Made by a program: the position numbers and the translations under genes. This document shows positions 1 to 10,387 of a stretch of DNA of 64,000 nt, piece after piece. Under the pieces are notes generated by a model that saw only the letters and a list, made by a program, of their open reading frames with translations, ran no database searches and was not told the DNA's origin. This DNA is from Channa striata (lineage: Eukaryota; Chordata; Actinopteri; Anabantiformes; Channidae): NCBI GenBank assembly GCA_033026295.1, contig CM065186.1, positions 315,001 to 379,000 on the forward strand, written 5' to 3'. Each line of letters begins with the position of its first letter. Within the stretch, counting starts at the first letter, position 1.

Positions 1-366
1 TCAGTCTCTTTAGCTTTTCAATCTCTAAGAAAAACAGACACAATTTGGGCTTCTTTGTTAAATCATCTACTGAACCAGAGGGTGAACCAGAACCAAAACA
101 AATTGCTCATTGAAGCGAAAAAGGTCTGTAGAGTTCAACTGCAGAATAAGCTGATTAAAAATGTGCATTAGTGATACTTTAAAATATTGTTTTTGTCTAA
201 AGGAATGTGGTGGATGTTTATAACAGATGCTTTTTATTCTAAGATGATGCAGTTTGAAATAATCTATAACTTGTACTTGGTTTTTCAGAACACAATACAC
301 TAAGATACAATAAACTTACTTGTTTTAAATGTCTTGTCTAAAGCTTTGACCTTTTGTTGTTTGCAG

Positions 367-424
367 AGGAGAGAAGCCCTGAGGTGCAGTCTGCCCAACT
401 TGAACTGCGGCGTGAGACCTTCCT
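367..424 (+). CDS. grb7: grb7-like adaptor, exon for end of BPS-SH2 linker (partial gene)
   Basis: This 58-nt exon is bounded by a ttgcag acceptor and a gtaagt donor. It reads in frame as RREALRCSLPNL and following residues, ending in VRPS with one base left over. This matches the linker between the BPS region and the SH2 domain in GRB7/10/14 adaptors, where a basic stretch is followed by a short S/L-P motif. The earlier exons (Ras-associating, PH and BPS regions) would lie upstream of base 1. Phase agrees with the next exon, the leftover T joining CC to make Ser. The paralogue call rests mostly on the SH2 exons, because this linker is poorly conserved. Confidence 0.75.
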
Positions 425-512
425 GTAAGTCCATATGAGAAGAGACAAGGTCCTGATCCAGTACTTCTGTACGCTCACTTCATCATGCATTTGTTTTTGT
501 GTGTGTTTGCAG

Positions 513-600
513 CCATCCACAAAACCCAGCCGTGGTTTCATGGTGGTGTGTCCAGAAAAGAAGCGCAGAGACTGATAGAGAAGCAGGGGCTGGTGGACGG
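513..600 (+). CDS. grb7: grb7-like adaptor, N-terminal part of the SH2 domain
   Basis: An acceptor (tttgcag) and a gtgagt donor flank an 88-nt exon encoding SIHKTQPWFHGGVSRKEAQR and on to GLVDG. The IHxTQxWFHG..SR.E motif is the start of the SH2 domain in the GRB7 family. The alpha-A2 arginine of the SR pair, which contacts phosphotyrosine, is present. The family usually has WFHG(R/K)I; here it is WFHGGV. In family members this SH2 domain binds phosphotyrosine on activated receptor tyrosine kinases at the membrane. The exon ends in phase 2. Confidence 0.92.
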
Positions 601-1224
601 GTGAGTGGTGGACGCACTAATACACATCAGATTTTTTAATTCAGATTCTTCCAATGTGCATGTGTTGTTACTAAAACTACATCTGTCAATGAGATGAAAG
701 ATAGAGTCCTTCACTCAAGCAGTGATTTAAAATCAAGCCTTTAAATGTGCAGTTAATTGTCAGGTTGCTTTCCTCAGACATTGAGTTCTTATGTGCGGGA
801 TGAGGCGAAAGCATCATTTAAACATCTGGCCCCGGGTGAGCATCAGCAATTCTTCTTCTGTGGTCTTTACAAATCCCCCTTGTTCCAGCCATGGCATATG
901 AGATCAGACTTTGACAGTGCAGACACATTTCTCGCACCTGATTCTATTTTTACCTATTGAATATAATCTCCTTCAAATGTACTGATAATCCCAAATGTTC
1001 TCTGACTTTTACTACACACAAATATTCAAAATTGGATCTTTCCCCACCACACACAAAAAATAAATCTTAAGCCCACCCACCGTGTGTGTCCCTGAGCATC
1101 TTTTGTGTTTAATTTAATTCCTGTTATCGAGTTTTAGGTCCTATTTATGCAAAGAAAATTCTAAAGCTTTCACAAATTGTGAAGTATAACGGTGCGTCAT
1201 CAGTGTTTCCATGTTAAGGTATAT

Positions 1225-1258
1225 CACGTGTATCATGGATTCTGCCATGATACACGTG
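1225..1258. repeat. Perfect 14-bp inverted repeat containing CACGTG boxes (grb7 intron)
   Basis: CACGTGTATCATGG (1225-1238) is the exact reverse complement of 1245-1258, with a 6-nt loop. Each arm begins or ends with the palindromic E-box CACGTG. It lies in the intron between the two middle SH2 exons, about 195 bp before the acceptor of exon 1453. Function is unknown. Confidence 0.8.
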
Positions 1259-1452
1259 CCATGTTTCTTACACCCAACAGTCGGACAGATGTTTAATTTG
1301 CTGTGACAAAGCAGCAAATTCCTCCATTAGAGAACCTCACATGGTCATAATCACATTAGTGTTCAGTTGAACACCTGATGGATTACTCCACAAACCTCAG
1401 TGTTCACTTTTAAAGTGAACGTCACATTTTCTTAATGTCTGTGTTTCTCTAG

Positions 1453-1546
1453 GATGTTCCTCATCCGTGACAGCCAGCAGCATGCACAGTGCTTTGTCCT
1501 GTCACTATGCTACAAGCTGCAGATCAAACACTACCTGGTGATTCCT
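1453..1546 (+). CDS. grb7: grb7-like adaptor, SH2 core with the phosphotyrosine-binding arginine
   Basis: This 94-nt exon has a tctctag acceptor and a gtgagt donor. It completes a glycine codon and then encodes MFLIRDSQQHAQCFVLSLC and on to KHYLVIP. FLIRDS is the canonical FLVRES motif with the invariant beta-B5 arginine, and the beta-D4 histidine lies in IKHY. The LSLC...KHYL.IP pattern is closer to GRB7 than to GRB10 or GRB14, which have KN/KHFQI(L/I)P here. The domain therefore looks competent to bind phosphotyrosine. Confidence 0.92.
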
Positions 1547-1639
1547 GTGAGTACTCCTCTTTCTCGTTAAGATCATCTTATTGGGGGAGGGGGGCACTTC
1601 TTTATCATCCATCCTAACTGATTGTCTTCATCCGTGCAG

Positions 1640-1786
1640 TATGTAGAGGAAGTTAGTAAGTACCTAACCATGGATGACGGTATGACGCTGTTCATCGACC
1701 TGCTGCAGCTGGTGGAGTTCCACCAAGTCAACAAGGGCATTCTGCCTGTCTGCCTCAAACACCCGTGCATCTGTGTAGCCCTGTAA
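1640..1786 (+). CDS. grb7: grb7-like adaptor, last coding exon with the SH2 C-terminus and stop
   Basis: The exon starts in phase 0 after tccgtgcag and encodes 48 residues to TAA (1784-1786). MDDGMT.FIDLLQLVEFHQ followed by N.GILP..LKH and a terminal VAL is the C-terminus of GRB7-family proteins. LLQLVEFHQ and GILP are the GRB7-like variants; GRB10 and GRB14 have LIQLV(D/E)FYQ and GVLP. The protein ends with the SH2 domain, as is normal for the family. The first ten residues (YVEEVSKYLT) differ from the usual acidic (E/D)D(G/E) loop. The four exons seen encode 128 residues in continuous phase. Confidence 0.93.
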   Translation, partial: YVEEVSKYLTMDDGMTLFIDLLQLVEFHQVNKGILPVCLKHPCICVAL

Positions 1787-2515
1787 ACCTGAGGATCTTT
1801 TATGTTTTATGTCTCATAAGACGTGCGAGCCAGACGTGAAGCACTTTTTATGACGTGGTTGTTTTTTGTTTTTAATGAATGAGCTGCAGTCCCCATGGAG
1901 ACGGGCTTAATCAGCCAAACTGGACAGCCTTTTGGAGCTTTGGGGGCGTTTGGAGAAAGAGCACTTTCTAATAATGTGCCCTGTCATGTGAGGAGTGTTT
2001 GATGGTGGCTTCACCTGCTGTGGCCATCAGAGGGCACTCTGACTCAAAGCTCAATGGGAATTCATGTAGGACACTAGGAACAGGTGACGCTGAAGACGAC
2101 TGGAATAGGGTAATCTTGAAGTCAGCCCAGGAGTGCAATCATGTAGCAAGTAAATTGTCACTTTTATGACTTTGGGACGTTTTGTTTTAATCAGAAAACT
2201 TTATTATAAGCCTTAGCACTCCGACACTGCTAATTTTGCACATTGATGGTGAAGGGAAACAACGTAGTCTTCAAGATCTGCGATAGTTTGATATTTAAAT
2301 AACCAAGTATATGATCTCAAGTTTTATAAGTGTACACTGAATTTTCTAGAGGTTGAGTGAAAACATAAAAATGTTAACTCACTGCAAAAGTTCAAAGACA
2401 TTATCTTTGAGGATCTTCAAAAGGTGCATTATTTTAAAGGTTCCTCAGTTTCCCAAATGCTTGACATTACTTCACACCTACCAAGTTTCCGGCAATAAAA
2501 AGACATTTCTAGCTT
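1787..2515 (+). other. Probable 3' UTR of the grb7-like gene
   Basis: No further coding sequence follows the stop codon. The first candidate polyadenylation signal is AATAAA at 2494-2499; a second lies at 2633-2638. The exact cleavage site cannot be read from the sequence, so the end given is approximate. Nothing else was recognised in this stretch. Confidence 0.5.
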
Positions 2516-2639
2516 CTAGTATTTGAAACTAGACATTTTTTTAAAGACTAATCATAAAACACAGACTTTATTTTATTTATAAAAAAAACATCTTTAATAT
2601 CCACTGGAATTATAGGGAAATTACACATGTAAAATAAAG

Positions 2640-4171
2640 TCATCGTTTTGTTATTGGTGGTCGTGTTACCATGTTTACTTTTACCTTTAATACTTTACAC
2701 TTGGCCTTTACATTGGTCATGAAGATCTCATTGTCATTAAGTTTGAAAGGCCAGTTTACTCTGGTTTGTTGTTCATATCAAATAAGGTTTTATATGTGTA
2801 ATAAATGTTTTGTTCTCCTTCAGAGCTCTTTTACATGTCAAATAAATAATTTCACATTAAACCTAGATTTCATTAATTTAAAATAACCCTGTGTATAGTT
2901 ACTAATGCATGTTGACTAGTTAATGGGTGAAATGGTGGTGAAAGAAGTATTTGAATTTCTTTAAAAGTAGCAATACCACAATTTAAAATGCGCCATTACA
3001 AGAACAAAATCCTGTTCTGCAGCATAATGATCCCTGATTCCATTCTGATATTGCACTTAAATTTATAAACACTGTTTTATTGTTGCATGTGGTTGGAGTT
3101 AATTATTAGTATTTCACATAATGTAAATTGCCTTATGCAGTTTGCAAATTCATATGTTTTACAGAAAGTGTTGCCAAACACTGATGGGCAACTCAGTTTT
3201 TAAAAGTGCTTTATACTACCATATGCTTTCTTATACTTCTCCACCGCTACATTTCAGAAGGAAATGATGTCAGTGTCTGAAGATTCTCAGTCATCCAGGT
3301 CATGTTTTTTCGAAGAAGTGGTGTCGTTGCTGCTGAACAGCACTTTTTGAGTGAAGTGCGCTTAAATACAAGGCAGGTGTGTATTTAACAAATAAACCAA
3401 AGACACTAAAATGTTTTTGACCTGTAGAGATTAAAAAATCGGGTCGAAACTTGAAATTTGTGTTGAAAGCAAATTCATATTTTATGCAGCGGTACATTTC
3501 CTGTGTTCTATAGGTTTACTTTAAACGACATCTCACAATACTGAGAAAGGTATTATTACTATATTTCATTTGTAGTACTGTTTCAAACCGACATCTGGTA
3601 TTACAATATGAGATTAGGTATTTGACATTTAGAACATTTTAAAAGTGGTTAAATACAATATTTTACAAAAGTGCAGGTTAAAAATGTTCCTAAATCCTCC
3701 AAATCCAGTACTGTTTCAAAAAAAAGTGATGGGAGGAAAACGGTGACGCTCTGCTGGTTTTTAAATTAGATTATTACAAAGCCTTGATCAACCTCAAACT
3801 GGACTAACTAAAAAAATAAATCCAGTCCAGACAAACCCTGTGATGGAGCAACATGAAAGGCAGCCTCAGGGTTACTGCGGAGTCCTGGCAGCGTTCACAG
3901 TTCACAGATCCTCTGCTCAGTGGCTCCAGACCTTCTGCGTGTGTGTGTGTGTGTGTGTGAGTGGTTAAATACCAGAGTGTTCTCTGGTGCTGAGGAGGTG
4001 TTGCTATAGCAACAAATTTTTCTCTGTTGGCCTAGATGGGCAGGTAAGTGAAGGTGAAAATATCTTTTGATATTTATATACACTGCACTCATAAACATAA
4101 GCCAGCAGCAGTAAATGTTTTTATTAGGGGAATTATATTGACGAAGTATACCTTATTGTCAGACAAAATAT
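2640..4171. other. Intergenic stretch, AT-rich
   Basis: No gene was recognised. A (GT)10 microsatellite lies at 3939-3959. The short open frames here have no family features and no coding signature. Confidence 0.6.
3939..3959. repeat. (GT)10 microsatellite
   Basis: Uninterrupted GT dinucleotides between ttctgc and gagtgg. Confidence 0.95.
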
Positions 4172-4539
4172 TGTAGTGGCGGACACACCGTGGCGGGGTG
4201 TGCTGGCGGCTAGCTTGGGCGCCAGCAGGCTAACCTGACCTTAAAGCTTCCCCGGGTGGAGGGAGGTCACTCGTGCCCCAGACACCGCACGACCCCGATC
4301 CTGACAACGCAGGTCTTGACTTTTATTGCTTTATTGAACACACGGACAGGAAGAAAACGCACTTACATGTGTCGGTCACTGTGAGGGTCACTCCCACACA
4401 GCACACCCTCCAGAAACACAACCAACATCCCCCACACATCAAACACATTCCCCACAGCGCCGACCAACACAAACACAAAACCCCAAGTCCCCATGATCCC
4501 CAGCGACCCCACCCCTGGCCCACTGGCCGGGTCGCTACA
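4172..4539 (-). mobile_element. Solo-LTR-like insertion, 368 bp
   Basis: The segment begins TGTAGTGGCGG and ends GGTCGCTACA, so it has the TG...CA ends of an LTR. The outer 9 bp are imperfect inverted repeats (TGTAGTGGC and TGTAGCGAC). It is much richer in GC and in C-runs than its AT-rich surroundings. Read on the minus strand it carries AATAAA in the middle (complement of tttatt near 4329), as a polyadenylation signal inside an LTR would be. No internal gag/pol sequence lies next to it, hence a solo LTR. Flanking bases (aatat and gtatt) do not form a clear target-site duplication, so a short non-autonomous DNA element with inverted termini remains possible. Confidence 0.55.
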
Positions 4540-4689
4540 GTATTTTAGAAATGTTGTTCTCCTTCTGAAATATTGTTTTTTTTAATAGTCCTAAGTTTGG
4601 ACTTTTGTCAGTAACCAGTAAAAAGGCTTTCTACAGAATGTGGACATAACTAAGCTCCAGTACAAATACATGTGATATTTGATAATTTA

Positions 4690-4845
4690 TTGGGGAAGAG
4701 CGGTTCTCCATCCTGACCTCCAGGACCTGAATGACAAGCTTAATTGGCATCTTCCAGCTTCTACCTGATTAAACACGCCTGATCTCGGTAATCAACATCT
4801 GGCAGTGCAGGGAAGTATTAAGAACCCCTGTTCTTAATAAAGAAA
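4690..4845. repeat. Teleost interspersed repeat, copy 1 (cttccagcttct...cacgcctgatct type)
   Basis: Contains cctccaggacctgaatgac, then cttccagcttctacctgatt, then cacgcctgatctcggtaatc, and ends agaacccctgttctt. The central words recur at 5688-5730. This arrangement is common in fish genomes, but I cannot name its family. Confidence 0.45.
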
Positions 4846-5170
4846 GAAAACAAGCAGAGACACTTGAATTAGTTTTGTATACTTCAAATTGTCAATAATA
4901 TCTTGTTTCGACACTGTGTTCTTCATTTGCATTTTAAAGACACACAGACGCCGAACATCTGACATCTGACATTAATCTGGCGTGAGTTCATTTTACATTG
5001 TTAATTAGGCTATTGTTTTAAGATAAGCTGTCAAAAGTAGCCACTTCAATATTATCTTCGTGTTTCTACACCATGGCTCTGTTTTGTTAAATTGTGCCGT
5101 TTCTTCTTCCATGGTGTCGGTTTATTTGTTCTTCTAAATAGCTGTTTTATACCTTTCAAAGTGTGTTTTA

Positions 5171-5399
5171 TGGAGTCGAACTTTATTAACCACCGCCCGG
5201 CCAAACCGCGAGGTGACCCAGATTAAACGCGCACACAGACCTTGAGCCTTTGTTCGTATTTGTTATTATCGCCGGAAGGAAACGCCGGAAGGGCGGGAAA
5301 ATGAGCGGCGCTGTCACGGCGTGAAGCCGCTGTTTGCTTCATAAACGTATGGTGTGCTTTCTTGGTATTTTATCAGTTTTCAGTTCGTGTAATGACCGC
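5171..5399 (+). promoter_or_regulatory. CpG-rich promoter candidate with two ETS sites and an E2F-like site
   Basis: Between AT-rich flanks this stretch is dense in CpG. Two copies of CCGGAA, the ETS/GABPA-type site, lie at 5272 and 5285, followed at once by GGGCGGGAAA (5291-5300), an E2F-like site. Tandem ETS sites just upstream of a start are typical of TATA-less promoters of broadly expressed genes, many of them mitochondrial or cell-cycle genes. No known gene is recognised here. It may serve the small gene downstream, a noncoding transcript, or an upstream exon of srcin1. Confidence 0.5.
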
Positions 5400-5505
5400 A
5401 TGTCTTTGTTTCCGCCTGTTGCTTTGAGTTTGTTAGCTGTTAGCTACCGTGTTAGCGTCTGTCCAAACAGCACGTGGCCTTTCAAACGGGGAGAGAAGCC
5501 GGGAA
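5400..5505 (+). CDS. Candidate first coding exon of an unrecognised small protein
   Basis: The frame from ATG at 5400 encodes MSLFPPVALSLLAVSYRVSV and continues to KRGEKPG, then meets a gtaact donor at 5506. The same frame is open upstream to an ATG at 5349, adding 17 residues. The N-terminus is hydrophobic and the tail basic, which would fit a membrane anchor or organelle-targeting segment. One base (A) is left over. Joined to the acceptor at 5811 this gives Asn and continues in the frame that ends at 5923, for about 72 residues (89 from the upstream ATG). The Kozak context of both ATGs is weak. I recognise no family; this is a prediction from splice sites, promoter context and phase only. 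Confidence 0.3.
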
Positions 5506-5577
5506 GTAACTGTTAACACTCTGAGCCCAACGTCTGCTAATTCATAAGGGGCTAAAGGGAAAATGCTTGTCGATCCT

Positions 5578-5745
5578 GGTCCTTCAGAACCCCCACTCCC
5601 CGCTAATTACCTAGACCAGGTGTGTTGGGTCCACGAGGATCTCACGTGGCTTCACGCCACATCACCTGCATCCAAAATGGTTCCTTCCAGCTTCTGATTG
5701 ACGGAACACACCTGATCCAGGTTAGTCGGGCGGGGATATCGTTGA
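5578..5745. repeat. Teleost interspersed repeat, copy 2, inside the candidate small intron
   Basis: Shares cttccagcttct, a tgatt word and cacacctgatccaggttagtc with the copy at 4690-4845. It includes an internal inverted pair (tcacgtggcttc and cacgccacatc). Its position inside the 5506-5810 intron means the region has been receptive to insertions. Confidence 0.45.
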
Positions 5746-5810
5746 AAAGTGCAGAACGTTGTATTCGTTTACTTACTACAAACAATGTGCTTATTGATTG
5801 ATGTTGACAG

Positions 5811-5923
5811 ATGCCATTCCAGCTGGACTCCTTCGGGTTCAGAGTTTGCTCAGGATGCTCCGATCCACTGACAAGGAGGAGCCCGGCATCAAACCACCAA
5901 CTGAACAACTCGCTGTCAACTGA
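5811..5923 (+). CDS. Candidate last coding exon of the unrecognised small protein
   Basis: After an acceptor (gttgacag) one frame reads AIPAGLLRVQSLLRMLRSTD and on through a KEEPGIKPP-type tail to AVN and TGA (5921-5923). The second half has coding-like codon choice (gac aag gag gag ccc ggc atc). An ATG immediately after the acceptor opens a second frame (MPFQLDSFGF and on), which stays open to a gtaaga site at 5940, so an internal coding exon in that other frame is an alternative. Both cannot be right. No homologue is recognised. ATTAAA near 6146 could end the transcript. Confidence 0.3.
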
Positions 5924-6989
5924 GCCTACTACCAAAAATGTAAGATCAACAATAGCGGGTTTTTAAAATTTGTTGTTGTTGTCAAACTCAGGAGTTCAGC
6001 CGTCACTGGCAGTAAAGCTGTGCAGGTGAACAATGAGCAGGTTAATCCCACGTTCCACAGTTTTGACCCTCTGAAGGAATTCTAGCCACCCATCTTACAA
6101 TAACTACACCCTCAGTTTGAACACGGTTCTTTTGTTTGGCACCAAAATTAAAGTAAATAATTACAGCTTTAAACTAAACCACTCATTGTTTCGGAGCGAA
6201 CTCTTTATATTTTATCAGCACCTTCTCATCCTGATATTGATTGCAGAATCAATATTTAAGAACTGCTGCAGCACTTTTCTGTGTTGAGAGTGGAAGCAAA
6301 AGTGCTCAGTTGTCTCGTTAGTTTTTCCTGAATCATTTAAAAATTTTGTCCAGCAGTAATTCAAAAATTGGTCCACTCAGTCTAGGATTTGATTCAGATT
6401 AACACTGGGAGTGTGTACCTGACCCACTTTTGGCTGGAATATTCGCATTTAAGCAAATATCACAGTGTCTGTCTGCCTGATTGTGAGATCTAAAAATAAA
6501 ACCAAACCAATGAATAACAAGTGTTAGTCTTTAACAGCAGAATCCAGGCAAACAATTAATTTTAAAAAGAGTCTTTAAAGTTAATTTAAAGATGGTTCTC
6601 TCATCCTGTGGGAAAGAACACCTCTTAATGACAGACTTGGTCAATACAGCATATTAAGCTATACAAGAAATAGTTGTAAAATAAGTCTATAATATTTTTA
6701 TTTAGCATAAAACTTTTCTTCTGTGTTGTCACCATAATTAAACCTGTTACGTTTTGATTTCAATTACTGTGGAGGACCTTTGAGTTGTTTTGCTAAAGTG
6801 AGTGAGTGTTCGGCTGTGCCGCCCCCCATTTGTCCCTGACAAATACAAGTTAGATAAAATATCCCAGAAATCAGATGTTTTTCTGCTTGATGTAAATAAA
6901 CCTGTTACTTGCTTTTTGTGGCTCATGAGGTTAGAGCAGTGTTTCAGCAATCCCAGAGTTGTTTGTTTGGTTCCAGGCTTCTCCTGTCA

Positions 6990-7170
6990 CATGTGAGGTG
7001 TCGTTAACTGAGACACCGAACCCCATGTTAGTTGTTCCTGCTGAATGCAGGCAGGCTGATAGCAGCTCCCCCATCGGTGTGTGGCTGATTGTGAATGACA
7101 AGCTGTGCAAAGTGGCCTGGGTACCGCTAAAGTAGAGAAATGCGTTATAACTGCAGACCATTTACCTTTG
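6990..7170 (+). repeat. Fish SINE-like tail, copy 1
   Basis: The order is gagacaccgaaccccatgtt, ccccatcggtgtgtggctga, ttgtgaatga, aagtggcctgggtaccgcta, then gcagaccatttacctttgca. It resembles the common teleost repeat that ends in a phrase like tataagtgcagtccatttac. Related copies lie at 36985-37115 (head) and 48095-48240 (tail). Confidence 0.5.
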
Positions 7171-8678
7171 CATGTGGGATTTAAGTTCCACAAAACTGGA
7201 GTGAGCAGCCCTTCAGGAACACTCGAGAAAGTAGACGCGATCCTGAGCCCGTAAGTCTACGCAGTCTAACCAAATTCCTGGTCAAAGCAGTCAGTAAATA
7301 GACAAATGAATAGATGAAATCACTCTTCAAGAATGCAGTTACCAAAACCTTATTACCATTACTTGGTGTACATATTTTCATTAAATCTCATGTCAATTGG
7401 TGAAATTAATAGATTTCTGACTATGTGAAATGGAGTAAATGTTTATTTCAATATTGAAGGTCCTGGTTGAAAAAGGTCATAACTTTTTACTGATGTGAAT
7501 GAAAAATTAGAAGCAACATTATTACTCTGGGAACTTGAGATCCTTAACTCACTCGTTTTGCAGTTGTGTTAGTGAAGCCTCTTAACTCACCAATAGCACA
7601 AAAAATTCAAATATTCTGTTTAACAGCACTTTTTTTTTCTACATAAAACCTGCTGATGTTAATCTGCAGTGGTAACCATACTCATTATCGATGTACTCCT
7701 GACCCTCAGAGGGACTGTGCATGCCTCTGCTGCCCGTTTTGAACTTTTCTTCCTCCTGCTGACATCTGGCAATTTCCAGGAACACCAGAGGTCCTTTTTA
7801 AGTTCTCTACACTTGTCTTCACCTCACAGTTTCTGGGTAATTGCCGCTGCTCTGTGTAGTCTACGTGGTGCTTGTGTATGCGTCTCCATCCCGATTCATT
7901 ATTCAAGCTCACCTGACCACACATGGCAAGAGAGCAGCTGCTCTCTCCCTACCAGAAATCCATGAATCTGTAATTGGCCTGTTCTCGCCGTCCCTCTCCC
8001 TACCGTTTTCTGCTCCTACTCTGTATCGATTCCTTCTGTCTTACAGCTGTCCATTTCTCATCATAGTCTGCCATTCACTCAGCCTATACACCTGTCACCT
8101 CTGAGTCTCCTGTCCTCCTCCTCCTCTCACCTTAACAGAATTCAATTTTCCTCGTGCCCTACCTCTTCTTTCACTGCTCTTCACCTGTGAAGAAAATTTA
8201 GAAAGATTTTGATGCAGTGTTTATAAAGTAAAGATGGAGGTAAATGAGCAAATTGTATCTATTTTCATTCCCTCCTTCAATTTCAAATTTTTCTCTTCTC
8301 TCTCTTCAGGGTGTGGCATAAAGATGTTCATTACTTCAGGACCTGAAATGTTGCTCCCTCAATTCCCAGTCAGATTCTAAGAGTGGGAATTCAAGGATGA
8401 GCACACATCATACTATATATGTATAAATATATATTTTTTTATTAGCCACCTGTGGCGTGTGTGTGCACTGCAAAGTGAGGGCTAGTAGCTTAAGGGAAAC
8501 GGAACACACTCTGGAGCTTTATGATGAGCACACCAGCATCTGCACTCTCAAGGCTCGGACACTGCTATCTTTAATTTATCACAATGTTTTATTTACCAGT
8601 AAGGCCACTAAGAAGGAAACAGAGCAAAGGCTCTGTGCTCCACAGCCGTACTCATGTCCATTCACATGTCATATTTGT

Positions 8679-8680
<2 letters not shown>

Positions 8681-8713
<33 letters not shown>
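8681..8713. repeat. Poly-T tract, T33
   Basis: Uninterrupted run of T. It may be the tail of a minus-strand retroposed sequence, but no body was identified. Confidence 0.95.
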
Positions 8714-8716
<3 letters not shown>

Positions 8717-9124
8717 AGCTATTTCATTGCAATCTCACATTATATTATGGTTTCTGAATGTTATTTGAAGTCTTAATTTTACGAATTAATGTAGGGCAGT
8801 AAAATTCAGAAATCACGCAGACAATATTTAACAATGGCCATGACAAATTCTCTTTTGGTCCTAATTTTAGATGTTTGGCCTATGTTTCCATAGGCTCTGC
8901 CTTGTTAGGAATTCTTTTGGTCATGTTAAAACATATCTCCCTGCCTTAAAGTACATTTGTTGATTTGTTAGTAGGTTCTTCAAGTCGTTAGTCCTAATGT
9001 CAGACTTCAGTTGTCTTCAAAATAAATCCTGTTTTCAATAACGGCTGTACAGATGCTATCAAACCGGCAATAACTGCAGATGCCCTACTGTTGTTATGCC
9101 GCACTAACATCCACTGGCCAGTTT

Positions 9125-9320
9125 GTGGCCTTGCTGTGTAGAGTTTGTTCTACCTGTGCTTGTGTGGATTTCCTCCCGTTACTCTGGTCACCATCCACAA
9201 TCCAAAGACATGCATGTTAGGTTAATGGGTGACTCTAAGTTGCCTGTAGGTGTGAGTGTGAATGGTTTTCCCTCTGTCTTGGCCCTGAGATAGACTTGAG
9301 AGCTGGGTGTACTCTGTTTC
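9125..9320 (+). mobile_element. L2/SINE-like 3' tail typical of teleosts
   Basis: Contains in order tgtgtggatttcctcccgtt, ccacaatccaaagacatgca, tgttaggttaatgggtgact, ctaagttgcctgtaggtgtg, then ggccctgagatagacttgag. This succession of phrases is widespread in vertebrate L2-type LINE and SINE tails. The copy is diverged and carries no coding sequence. Confidence 0.6.
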
Positions 9321-9949
9321 TTACAAATCTCCACAGTAGTATTTAACCATGGGTACTGTGTTTACATGGTTTGAAATAAGAATTTCTCTCTTTCAACAAC
9401 CCTTTGCCTTTTTCTGAATTTAAGGGTTCTGTGTTTTGTGGCCAAATTGAGTTCATTCTTTTATCCCCACCCCTGGAAATTCAGTTGTCAGGTGTCGTAG
9501 TATGCATGGCATACAACTTTTGTGACCCTGAGCGCGCACACACACACACACTCATTAATTTATGGACTTTAGCTGAGGCTTGAATTACAGCCACCGCAGG
9601 TGCACGATTTACTTTGACAAAAACCTTTGCCGCGGGCACACCCATGCACGCGCACTGGGAGATGAGCTGCGTCTGCACGGTTTCATCACTCATGTACACA
9701 CAGCATCGTTCTTTATATGCTATCAGTTTAATGCTATGCAACGCTTTCCTTGCTTGTATTCATAATTAATTGCCATCATTATTTTGTCTGCTGAAAATGT
9801 CAGAGAAATATCTGCCTTCTCTTCTTTTCCTTTTTCATCCGTCAATCAATCGCTTCCTCTCCTCAGCTGCACGGGAAGAAGTGTCAAACTCACATGCAGC
9901 ACGGATATTGAATTACTAATCGACTACTGCATTTTTGCACAACACGTGT

Positions 9950-10387
9950 GAGCCCATGATTCAGAGCCAGTGCATATAATGAAGGCTCTAAGATCAAAGG
10001 CAGTGAGAATTTGATGCAGGCTCTTTAAGAGAGACTGAATAGGGAGGGCTCTGCATCCATAAAACATGAGTTTATTCAGTGGTCATGCAAAGACATAGTT
10101 AGAGGCGCCTCTGCACTCCAGTGTGCTCTCCTACCCTATCGCAGGCAGAGCATCTCATCCCATTGAACGCTTCACGCACATGCTGACACTGCTCTACCAG
10201 AAGCTGAGACATGGACCTGCAGAGAAGAAAGGGATAAAACTGGAGCGAGAGAAGCCAGAACAAGAAGAACCAACAGTGGAAGAAGAGAGCGAATGGAGAA
10301 GAAGGAAGAGGCTAAAGGGATAAAAAGAAGATAAGAGAAAGTGACGGCGCAGTAAAGGACAGTAAAACAGGTGCATCCAGGCGGAGA
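9950..10387 (+). promoter_or_regulatory. srcin1: Candidate promoter and purine-rich 5' UTR for srcin1
   Basis: A TATA-like cataaaac lies near 10059. It is followed by a GC-richer stretch and then a long purine-rich run (gagagaagccagaacaagaag type, 10235-10340) ending just before an ATG with strong context (A at -3, G at +4) at 10388. The lead-in is what a long 5' UTR would look like. No transcript evidence is available to me, and the promoter at 5.2 kb is an alternative start. Confidence 0.35.

Larger units (their letters stand above)
5924..9880. other. Intergenic stretch with scattered repeats
   Basis: No convincing exon was found. The stretch holds a SINE-like tail (6990-7170), a T33 tract (8681-8713), an L2-like tail (9125-9320) and a short (CA)8 (9536-9551). 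Open frames of 60-100 codons here lack family features, and one is partly made of the poly-T tract. Confidence 0.5.

Noticed and set aside
4273..4548. 91-codon His/Pro-rich open frame
   Set aside because: It is inside the solo-LTR-like insertion; the composition is that of a C-rich, A-rich LTR.
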